A stretch of DNA of 64,000 bases from Gammaproteobacteria bacterium (GTDB lineage: Bacteria; Gemmatimonadota; Gemmatimonadetes; Longimicrobiales; Gaopeijiaceae), in assembly GCA_028820325.1 (NCBI GenBank), contig JAPPJO010000015.1, positions 62,001 through 126,000 of the forward strand. The letters run 5' to 3'. The notes under the pieces were generated by a model, which was given only the letters and a program-made list of their open reading frames with translations, did not search any database and was not told the DNA's origin. A program made the translations under genes and the position numbers. This document shows positions 51,651-58,646 of the stretch, piece after piece; within the stretch, counting starts at the first letter, position 1; every line of letters starts with the position of its first letter.

Positions 51651-54600
51651 ATGCGAGTCATCAGGCTACTAACCCTTACTCTGCTGCTGGGGGCCACATC
51701 GTGGTCGTTCGCGGAGGCACAGGTGCCCGCGAACGGCGATGTGAGCGCCCAGGCGGTGGACCGGGCCGCCAGGTCTCTCGGCAACGCCCTGGGAATCCGC
51801 ACCCTGGAGGCGACCCCCATTGTGGGCTCCCTCACCGGACTGGTGACGGACGCCGGCTCCGGCCGTCCGCTTTCCGCCGCCCAGGTGTTCATCGATGGCA
51901 CCGGGCTCGGCGGGCTCACCAACGCGTCGGGGCGGTATCTCATCATCAACGTGCCGGCGGGCACCCACACCCTGCGTGTCGAGCTGATCGGCTACACCAG
52001 CGCGGCGCAGGAGGTCACGGTCGCCGACGACCAGGCGACGACCGCCGACTTCGGGCTGAACGAAGAGGTCATCGACTTCGACGAGATCGTCGTCACCGGG
52101 ACCGCGGGCCAGGCCAGGCGGCGCGAGGTCGGCAACGCGATCGAGCAGGTCAACATCGCCGAGGTCGCCGAGCCCGTGACCGACGTCGGCCAGCTCCTGC
52201 AGGCCCGCGTCTCCGGCGCGCGCATCCAGTTCAGCTCCGGCAACTCCGGTTCGGGCGCCGACATCCGCCTGCGCGGCAACGTGAGCGTCGCCCTCAGCAA
52301 CCAGCCCCTCATCTACATCGACGGGATGCGCGCCAAGAGCGAGCCGACCTCGAGCCAGAACGGGGCCGAGGATCCCTACAGCCCGCTCAACGACCTGAAC
52401 CCCGACGACATCGACCGCATCGAGGTCATCAAGGGGCCCGCGGCCACCACGCTGTACGGCACCGAGGCGGCGGCCGGCGTGATCCAGATCTTCACCAAGC
52501 AGGGCGGCCAGGGCGCCCCGCAGTGGACCGCAGAGGTGCAGCAGGGCTACTCCTACTTCCGTCCCTTCGGGACCGATGAGGTGCCCTACCTGTGGCTCGA
52601 CCAGGTCTTCCGGAACGGGCACCGCCAGCGCTACTCCATGCAGGTCCGGGGCGGCACCGGCGACATCGGCTACTTCGTGTCCGCGGCGTGGAGCGACAAC
52701 ATCGGCGCGGTGGAGACCGATTCCGAGAACAGGCTGAATCTCCGTGCCAACACCACCTTCCGGCCGCACGAGGACGTGCTCATCCAGTTCAACAACACGC
52801 TGGCGCGCACGAACCTGCAGCAGGCGCAGATGGGCAACTCGGTGACGTCGATCATGATGTCCGCCATCCGCGGCCCCCGGAACTACATGGCCGGGCGCCG
52901 CGACCAGGAGACGCTCCGCCTCCTGCTCTCGGAGGACTACAACAACCAGATCACCCGCGCGGTCACCGGCCTGACGGTCAACTACACCCCGGGCACCGAC
53001 TTCACGCACCGCCTCACCCTCGGGTACGACTTCTCCCAGGACGACCACTTCAACGATCAGCAGCACTGCTGGCTCTGCCCCATCGGCATCATGAGCGACT
53101 TCTCCGACTACATTCAGGGCGGAGAGCAGCGGCGCGGCATGTCGCAGAACACGGTGGTGAGCTTCGACTACGTCGGCAGCTGGGGCTTCAACCTCGCCGA
53201 CAACATCCGCAACACGCTCTCGTTCGGCGCCCAGGGCGTCGAGAACGAGATCGAGAACACCGAGAACGTGGTGCGCCACTACCCCGGTCCGGGCGACTTC
53301 ACGCTGTCGATCGGCGCCACGCGTCAGAGCATCAGCCAGAACCGGCTGCGCATCGTCACGGGCGGCTTCTTCGCCCAGAACCAGTTCGGCATCGACGACA
53401 AGTACTTCCTGACCGTCGGCGCCCGCGTGGACGGCAACAGCGCCTTCGGTGAGGAGGTCGGCTTCGCACTCCTCGGCGACGACTTCCGCTTCGACGTCTA
53501 CCCGAAGGTCAGCGCCTCCTACGTCATCTCGGACGAGCCATTCTGGCCCGAGACGTTCGGCCAGGTGAAGCTCCGCGGCGCCTACGGCCTCGCCGGCCGC
53601 GCTCCCGGCGCATTCGACAAGGTGCGCACCTGGAGCGCGATCGGTTACGGCACAGGTGGCGAGCAGGCCTACTGGCCGTCCCGCCCGGGCAACGACGCGC
53701 TGGGCCCCGAGCGCACCACCGAGTACGAGTTCGGCATGGACGGCGCCTGGCTGGACGGCCGCTTCAGCGCCGAGGTCACCTACTATCGCCAGAGAACCTC
53801 GGATGCCCTGTTCTTCGTCACCTCGCCCGACAGCGAGGGGAACTGGGCCTCCCAGCTCACCAACGTGGGCGAGCTGGAGAACAAGGGCTACGAACTCATG
53901 ACCAACACCACGGTGCTGGACATGCGCTCGTTCCGCTGGGATCTCGGCCTCGGCATCGCCACCAACTTCAGCAAGACGCTCGACCTCGGTGGCTCCGCCC
54001 CGTTCGGCGTCGGCGAGTACGGCTGGGTGATCGAGGGCGAGCCGGTGCCCGTGATCAACGCCTACCGGGTCATGAACCACAACGACCTGGCCGATCCCGT
54101 CTTCTCCGACGGACGCGCCGTCTACGGTCCCGCCAACCCGCCCTACATGTGGACGGGGAGCACGTCCTTCGACCTGCCTGGCGGGATCAGCCTCTCCGCT
54201 CGCGGCGAGTACCTGCACGGCGGCTGGATCTCCAACTACTTCGAGGCCGGCGCCACCGGGCGCACCATCGCCCACCCCAAGTGCTACGACGCCTACCGCA
54301 AGGTGGACTCCGGCTGGGTCCAGGGCGAGCTCGGATCCAACCCGGGACCCCCGTGGCCCGGCACCCGCCCGGCGGACATGTACGCCTGGGAAGTTGCCCA
54401 GTGCTTCGGCATGCGGCGATATGACTACGCCAACTCCGAGTCCGACTACGCCGAACTCCGCGACGTGACGCTGTCGATTCCGATCTCGAGCCTGCTTCCC
54501 AGCCTGACCACCTGGGCCAGCCGCGCCGACCTGACCATCTCGGGCCGCAACGTGGCCTTCTGGACCCACAAGAACCTGATTACGGGCCATCCGGAGCAGA

Positions 54601-54719
54601 ACGAGAACAGCATCAGCGCCGGCTCCAGGGGCGAGTTCCGGCACGACCTGGTGAAGGGCATCGACGAGACGCTGCCGCCGGCTTCCTACTTCACCGTTTC
54701 GCTGCGGGCGGTCTTCTGA
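51651..54719 (+). CDS. SusC/RagA-family TonB-dependent outer-membrane receptor (cassette 2)
   Basis: A 1022-residue outer-membrane receptor: signal peptide (RVIRLLTLTLLLGATSWSFAEA), an ~45-residue lead segment, a CarboxypepD-regulatory-like domain (GSLTGLVTDAGSGRPLSAAQV), and the TonB-box-like DEIVVTGTAGQARRREVG. The plug shows DIRLRGNVSVALSNQPLIYIDG and DRIEVIKGPAATTLYGTEAAAGVIQIF. A large barrel ends in an aromatic-rich strand (YFTVSLRAVF). It is paralogous to the receptor at 34860, with barrel and loop differences that suggest a different ligand. It works with the SusD lipoprotein 111 bp downstream. ATG 51651 follows AGAAGGAGAG. A Cys pair in HCWLCPIG, within a predicted extracellular loop (~residue 480), is not shared with the first receptor. 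Confidence 0.92.
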   Translation: MRVIRLLTLTLLLGATSWSFAEAQVPANGDVSAQAVDRAARSLGNALGIRTLEATPIVGSLTGLVTDAGSGRPLSAAQVFIDGTGLGGLTNASGRYLIINVPAGTHTLRVELIGYTSAAQEVTVADDQATTADFGLNEEVIDFDEIVVTGTAGQARRREVGNAIEQVNIAEVAEPVTDVGQLLQARVSGARIQFSSGNSGSGADIRLRGNVSVALSNQPLIYIDGMRAKSEPTSSQNGAEDPYSPLNDLNPDDIDRIEVIKGPAATTLYGTEAAAGVIQIFTKQGGQGAPQWTAEVQQGYSYFRPFGTDEVPYLWLDQVFRNGHRQRYSMQVRGGTGDIGYFVSAAWSDNIGAVETDSENRLNLRANTTFRPHEDVLIQFNNTLARTNLQQAQMGNSVTSIMMSAIRGPRNYMAGRRDQETLRLLLSEDYNNQITRAVTGLTVNYTPGTDFTHRLTLGYDFSQDDHFNDQQHCWLCPIGIMSDFSDYIQGGEQRRGMSQNTVVSFDYVGSWGFNLADNIRNTLSFGAQGVENEIENTENVVRHYPGPGDFTLSIGATRQSISQNRLRIVTGGFFAQNQFGIDDKYFLTVGARVDGNSAFGEEVGFALLGDDFRFDVYPKVSASYVISDEPFWPETFGQVKLRGAYGLAGRAPGAFDKVRTWSAIGYGTGGEQAYWPSRPGNDALGPERTTEYEFGMDGAWLDGRFSAEVTYYRQRTSDALFFVTSPDSEGNWASQLTNVGELENKGYELMTNTTVLDMRSFRWDLGLGIATNFSKTLDLGGSAPFGVGEYGWVIEGEPVPVINAYRVMNHNDLADPVFSDGRAVYGPANPPYMWTGSTSFDLPGGISLSARGEYLHGGWISNYFEAGATGRTIAHPKCYDAYRKVDSGWVQGELGSNPGPPWPGTRPADMYAWEVAQCFGMRRYDYANSESDYAELRDVTLSIPISSLLPSLTTWASRADLTISGRNVAFWTHKNLITGHPEQNENSISAGSRGEFRHDLVKGIDETLPPASYFTVSLRAVF

Positions 54720-54740
54720 TAATCCGCGCCTGAGAGAGCC

Positions 54741-54796
54741 CGGTTCTCCCGGCTCGAGGGTCGGGGAATCGGATTCTCCTGGTTCGAGAACGAGGA
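54741..54796 (+). repeat. Imperfect tandem repeat between susC and susD
   Basis: Two ~27-bp copies (54741-54766, 54770-54796) share CGG-TTCTCC-GG-TCGAG-CG-GGA with several substitutions. GTTCTC (54743-54748) in the first pairs perfectly with GAGAAC (54786-54791) in the second, so the pair can also fold as one stem. It sits 20 nt after the SusC stop and could tune SusC:SusD stoichiometry. Confidence 0.45.
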
Positions 54797-54830
54797 GTTT
54801 TGGATGCCGCAAGGCAAGGAGGACTAGAAA

Positions 54831-56531
54831 ATGATTGTAAGACGACTTACGAAGAGGATGTTGACTGGTAGCCTGGTTGCGGCGGTCGCGGTCTTCTCCG
54901 CCTGCGACCTGGCGGTCACCAACCCCGGGCCCGTCCAGGATGCAACCCTCAACCTGGAGGGAGCGTACCAGGGCATCGTGAACGGCGCGATCCGCGGCGT
55001 TCAGGAAGGGTTCGGGACCTACGCGTTGCTGGGCGGCGCCATCACCCACGATATCCACGCGAGCGGCCACACCGGGTCGGCGGGCGTCCGTCCCGAGGAG
55101 GAAGTCGCCTGGCTCAACGACAACTACGACGGACGCGGAGGCTGGGGTCGCCTCCAGCGTGCACGCTGGGTTGGCGAGGAAGCCGTCCGCCGCTTCAACC
55201 GTGAAGACAGCGGAATCAGTAATCCCGGCTCCTATCCGCCCCTCGCGCAGGCCCACTTCTGGGCGGGGCTCGCCAGCCGTTATCTGGGCGAGAACGCCTG
55301 CACCGCCATCTTCGACGGGGGCTCACCGGAGCCCAAGCTCGCCTACTTCGACCGCGCCATCGAAGCGTTCAACAACGCGGTTACGGTCGGTCAGTCCGCG
55401 GGTATGAGCGACCTGGTGACGGCGGCCGTGGGTGCCAGAGCCGCGGCCAAGCTCTTCAAGGGCGATTATGCCGGGGCCGGGGCCGATGCCGGTCAGGTAC
55501 CGTTCGACTTCAAGTTCCTGACCACCTATTCGGGCTTCGGCGGCGAGTACTACTACGTCTACGGGCACGTGGAGAGCCTGGGCTTCCAGTCACTCTCGTT
55601 CTGGGGCACGCCGGCGGGCGAGCACTTCCTCCTGACGGGCGACTCGCGCGTCGCGTGGGGCTACGACAATGGCTCCCGGGAGGTTCCCGCGGGCAAGCCG
55701 GCCGCAGTTCGCGGACAAACCCATCCGGCCCGGCCCACCTGGGTGTCGCTCGTGCCCATGTTCTATCCGCTCAAGGGCATCGCGCCCCGAAATCCAGAGA
55801 GGGAATTCCTCTTCTTCGAGCCCGACCGCGCGCAGCAGCGGGAACAGCTGCAGATCGACCTCGTGGACGGACGCGAGATGGAGTTGATCAAAGCGGAGGT
55901 GGAGCTGCGGAACGGCAACTGGCAGGCGGCCATGGCGCACATCAATAACGTGCGCACCTCGACGCCGGTCTATCCGATCGACATGACTGATCAGAACAAG
56001 TTCGACCTCAGGCTGCATCCGGACGAGCAGGTGGACTGGGACGCCAACCCGGATCTGGCCGCCTATTTCGACCAGTTCGGCTATGAGCTTCAGGACTTCA
56101 CCGAAGGCGCCGACATGACCCCGATGGGCAACATGATGCTCGGCGACCGCATGATGGACGCCCTCCACGCGATGAGCGCCGAAGAAGCCTGGACGTACTT
56201 GAAGTTCGAGCGGTACGTCGAGTTCAGCATGGAGGGACGCCGCTTCGGCGACCGCTGGCGCTGGCGCTCCAACCCCGAGTCCATCGCCCCGTCTTCAGGG
56301 CCCGGCGGAGAGCTCACGCCCGGCAAGTACAATCACCTCGAGTTCATTCCGACACCGCTGGCCCAGCGCTACAACGTGCCGGAAGATCCGCTCATGATGT
56401 GCTTCCCGCTGCCGGTGTCGGAGAACGACACGAACCACAACATCGAAGAGTCCTACATGGACTGGATCGAATCGACCGGTTACCGGGCGGTCGACCCGTC
56501 GCTCATCGACATGCGCATGGGTGGCATGTAG
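54831..56531 (+). CDS. SusD/RagB-family outer-membrane lipoprotein (cassette 2)
   Basis: A 566-residue lipoprotein: signal peptide with lipobox ending SAC (LVAAVAVFSACDLAVTNPGPVQD) and a TPR-helical SusD fold. The C-terminal part carries the hallmark AWTYLKFERYVEFSMEGRRFGDRWRWR. It would cap the receptor at 51651 and bind the imported ligand at the surface. It is about 140 residues longer than the paralogue at 37835, with extra loops (e.g. around FLFFEPDRAQQREQL), again suggesting a different ligand. ATG 54831 is preceded by AAGGAGGAC, an excellent ribosome-binding site. It is followed by a strong 13-bp hairpin, which probably ends the transcript of this cassette. Confidence 0.92.
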   Translation: MIVRRLTKRMLTGSLVAAVAVFSACDLAVTNPGPVQDATLNLEGAYQGIVNGAIRGVQEGFGTYALLGGAITHDIHASGHTGSAGVRPEEEVAWLNDNYDGRGGWGRLQRARWVGEEAVRRFNREDSGISNPGSYPPLAQAHFWAGLASRYLGENACTAIFDGGSPEPKLAYFDRAIEAFNNAVTVGQSAGMSDLVTAAVGARAAAKLFKGDYAGAGADAGQVPFDFKFLTTYSGFGGEYYYVYGHVESLGFQSLSFWGTPAGEHFLLTGDSRVAWGYDNGSREVPAGKPAAVRGQTHPARPTWVSLVPMFYPLKGIAPRNPEREFLFFEPDRAQQREQLQIDLVDGREMELIKAEVELRNGNWQAAMAHINNVRTSTPVYPIDMTDQNKFDLRLHPDEQVDWDANPDLAAYFDQFGYELQDFTEGADMTPMGNMMLGDRMMDALHAMSAEEAWTYLKFERYVEFSMEGRRFGDRWRWRSNPESIAPSSGPGGELTPGKYNHLEFIPTPLAQRYNVPEDPLMMCFPLPVSENDTNHNIEESYMDWIESTGYRAVDPSLIDMRMGGM

Positions 56532-56562
56532 TACCGTCACGACCAGACCGCGACGTTGGACT

Positions 56563-56594
56563 TCGTGGGGGGGCCCGCTCCGGCCCCCCCACGA
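56563..56594 (+). terminator. Strong terminator hairpin after susD of cassette 2
   Basis: A perfect 13-bp inverted repeat with a 6-nt loop (CGCTCC): the left arm TCGTGGGGGGGCC pairs with GGCCCCCCCACGA. It begins 32 nt after the SusD stop. The downstream sequence is only mildly T-rich (CTATTTC), but the stem is one of the most stable in the window. It separates the SusCD operon from the following small genes. Confidence 0.7.
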
Positions 56595-56624
56595 GCTATT
56601 TCGGGGATAAGGAACCGGGTTCGG

Positions 56625-57083
56625 ATGAAGAGTTCACTCCCGGCGTCTGGCTACGGATGGCACCGGAGGGCGAAGCGCGTGCTGGCGGCCGGCGTGCTCG
56701 CAACGCTCGCATGCGGAGACGACACCATCCACTCCGTCGAGCTGCCTGACATCCCTGGCGTCCTTCGCGAGGTGGTGCCACCCGAGGGCTTCGAAGGCCC
56801 GCTTGAGCACTCGATCATCATCGGGTTCGCGGGACAGCTCACGCGCTCCGGTTTCGCGCTCGGCCACCTGCCCCCCGAGGCGGGAGACATGAGCCGGGCG
56901 TCGCTGCTCTGGATAGGCTGCTACATTCGCGAGACCGACGATGACAGCTATGTGATGATCGACAGGGTCGAGGGTTCGGCCTTCCCGTGCGGGGTCATTC
57001 CGCACGATGACCACCTGGACGCGATCATCGAGTCGCAGCTAACCCCCTCGTGGCAGGCGCTCGTCGTGGTGAACGTGCCTTGA
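56625..57083 (+). CDS. Small exported protein, function unknown
   Basis: A 152-residue protein with an N-terminal basic stretch (WHRRAKR) and a hydrophobic segment ending LATLACGDD, which is either a Sec signal or an imperfect lipobox. The mature part is acidic (VELPDIPGVLREVVPPEGFEGPLE, RETDDDSYVMIDRVEG) and ends in a hydrophobic strand (WQALVVVNVP). I do not recognise a family. ATG 56625 fits the signal sequence, with AAGGAA 11 nt upstream. It follows the strong SusD terminator by 30 bp and precedes the plug-only protein by 129 bp. It may belong to the cassette-2 neighbourhood as an accessory, but nothing in the sequence ties it to a function. Confidence 0.65.
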   Translation: MKSSLPASGYGWHRRAKRVLAAGVLATLACGDDTIHSVELPDIPGVLREVVPPEGFEGPLEHSIIIGFAGQLTRSGFALGHLPPEAGDMSRASLLWIGCYIRETDDDSYVMIDRVEGSAFPCGVIPHDDHLDAIIESQLTPSWQALVVVNVP

Positions 57084-57212
57084 GCGTCGCCGGCTGCGCC
57101 CAGGCCCGGATCGCTCTGCCTCCCAACTGAGAGATTTGCCGAGCCCGCGGGAAACGACTGCCGCTCGGACGGGTATCACACCTCTTGGCGGGCAGAACGC
57201 AGGAGGTACCCG

Positions 57213-57941
57213 GTGAAGCATCTACCGATTCGATTTATCGCGGTCGCCATGACCCTGGCCGCGGCACCGTCATTGGCTCATGCACAGGACGGCGGTTCCA
57301 TCGTGGGCGAGGTGGTGGACAACGTCACCCTGGAGCCCATCGTAGGCGCCACCGTTAAGGTTGTAAGTCACGAGCTCTCCGAAGTCACCAACGAGGACGG
57401 TCACTTCTCCCTGCGCGACGTGCCGTCCGGCAACATCTCCGTCAGAGTTGAGCAACTCGGGTACATCGCCATCGTGGGCGAGGTGGAGGTCCGCTCCAAC
57501 AGCGTGACCTTCGTCCAGTTCCCGCTTTCTCCCATGGCGTTCCTGCTGGACGAGTTGCGCGTCGTCGCGGACAGGCCCGAAGAAGACGTGGAGGACGGCG
57601 GAAGCTACACCGAGATTATCCCCGATGAATCCGACTCGGCGCGCAATGCCCTGGAGCTTCTGACCACGCGGGTGCCGTCCCTGATGGTGCGCACGGACGC
57701 CATCGGGGGCACCACGCGAAGCGAGATCCGCATTCGCGGAAACGGCTCCGTCTCCCAGAGCAACATGCCTTCGATCTACATCGACGGCGCCAGAGCGGAC
57801 ATCGTGTACCTGGAGGATCTCTCCGCGACCGAAGTACGCAGAATTCGCGTGCTGCGCGGGCCCTCCGCAGCGTCGCTCTACCCCGACGCGGCCAACGGCG
57901 TCATCCTCGTCGACACCTGGCGAACGCGCGGCGGAGCCTGA
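57213..57941 (+). CDS. TonB-receptor plug-only protein (no beta-barrel)
   Basis: A 242-residue exported protein that contains only the first two domains of a SusC-like receptor: a signal peptide (IAVAMTLAAAPSLAHAQ), a CarboxypepD-regulatory beta-sandwich (GSIVGEVVDNVTLEPIVGATV, NEDGHFSLRDVPSG), and a plug domain. The plug shows EIRIRGNGSVSQSNMPSIYIDG and ATEVRRIRVLRGPSAASLYPDAANGVILVDT. The frame stops right after the plug, where a barrel would begin. Downstream is an inverted repeat and an opposite-strand gene, with no barrel remnants in any frame. GTG 57213 has a strong AGGAGGTA. Because the stop follows complete, uncorrupted domains, it looks like a stable short protein more than a recent truncation. 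It may act as a periplasmic ligand- or TonB-interacting adaptor (inference). Confidence 0.85.
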   Translation: MKHLPIRFIAVAMTLAAAPSLAHAQDGGSIVGEVVDNVTLEPIVGATVKVVSHELSEVTNEDGHFSLRDVPSGNISVRVEQLGYIAIVGEVEVRSNSVTFVQFPLSPMAFLLDELRVVADRPEEDVEDGGSYTEIIPDESDSARNALELLTTRVPSLMVRTDAIGGTTRSEIRIRGNGSVSQSNMPSIYIDGARADIVYLEDLSATEVRRIRVLRGPSAASLYPDAANGVILVDTWRTRGGA

Positions 57942-57983
57942 GAGCGGATTCCTGAAGCGATCCGCGCCCGGTCAGCCCACGAG

Positions 57984-58005
57984 GAGCCGCGCGACCGTGC
58001 GGCTC
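57984..58005. terminator. Bidirectional terminator hairpin between convergent genes
   Basis: A perfect 7-bp stem GAGCCGC / GCGGCTC with loop GCGACCGT lies between the stops of the plug-only gene (plus) and the coiled-coil gene (minus), overlapping the latter's stop codon. A weaker GCGGAT/ATCCGC repeat lies just upstream. The placement suits termination from both sides. Confidence 0.55.
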
Positions 58006-58327
58006 AGTCCTGGCCCCCGCCGGTCAGGAGCCCCTTGATGAACGCCACGTCCTCGCCGGTCTTGGCGACCCTGGCCTCCAAGAGGTCGATCCGCGCGCCG
58101 TGGGCGTCGATCTTCGCGTCCATGTGGCCCTTGAACGCGGCGAGGTCCTCCCGGAGACCTGCGATCGCCTCTCGGTTCTCCGCGATCTCGGCCGTGAGGT
58201 CCTCCCGGAACGTTTGGATTTCGGTGCGGATGCCGGCGTGGGCCTCACGGTTCTCCTTCCGCATGGCGCTCGACACGCGCCACCCAAAGGCCGCCGCAGT
58301 GACCACGGCCGCCAGAACGGTGCCCAT
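58004..58327 (-). CDS. Small membrane-anchored coiled-coil protein
   Basis: A 107-residue protein with one N-terminal hydrophobic segment (TVLAAVVTAAAFGWRV) and then a long charged helix with heptad-like spacing: ENREAHAGIRTEIQTFREDLTAEI, NREAIAGLREDLAAF and ARIDLLEARVA. It is probably an inner-membrane anchored coiled coil; several unrelated families look like this, and I assign none. ATG 58327 gives this frame but has no good Shine-Dalgarno. A strong one (GAAGGAGGG) lies about 30 nt upstream and serves a different ATG, out of frame by one base, whose first codons MWQLYMANG would read straight into the hydrophobic segment if a base were changed. A sequencing error or small frameshift at the 5' end is thus possible. 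Confidence 0.65.
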   Translation of the reverse strand: MGTVLAAVVTAAAFGWRVSSAMRKENREAHAGIRTEIQTFREDLTAEIAENREAIAGLREDLAAFKGHMDAKIDAHGARIDLLEARVAKTGEDVAFIKGLLTGGGQD

Positions 58328-58646
58328 TAGCCATGTAGAGCTGCCACATCTCGTCCACCCTCCTTCTCTCTTGCTCGGATCGCGGTCGCGGGGAGATGAA
58401 GGGTCGCGCGCGAGCCTGGGCGATGGAATGACGGGTTGGGACTTTGGGCGCGCCGCGCCGGGCGCGGCCCGTGATGGACGGTTGGCTCGTTGGCCCGCAG
58501 GAGTGTTCGGGCCGTACCCGGCAGGCGGGACGGCGGTTCCGGTGGTTGACCCGGCGCGGTTGCGGCCAGCTGCCCGGCAGCGGTGCGCAGCGGGTCGGCC
58601 CGTTGATGCCGCGGATGGGACCGGGACGAGCCGCGCCCCGCCCTGA
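58328..58646. other. Intergenic region, no gene seen
   Basis: These 319 bp separate two leftward genes. No reading frame shows coding character. A near-palindrome GCCGCGCC-G-GGCGCGGC (58452-58468) lies centrally and may form a small GC hairpin that ends the VPS10-like transcript. The region is otherwise very G+C-rich with no visible promoter elements; the Shine-Dalgarno-like GAAGGAGGG (minus strand) is near its left end. Confidence 0.45.

Noticed and set aside
51669..55256. 1195-codon open frame antisense to the SusC receptor
   Set aside because: The plus strand encodes a complete SusC and SusD. The antisense frame lacks any recognisable motif and reflects third-position GC bias.
58452..58468. 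17-nt near-palindrome GCCGCGCC-G-GGCGCGGC
   Set aside because: Its centre is one base, so only a short-loop stem can form, and such GC palindromes are expected by chance here. It is mentioned only within the intergenic entry.
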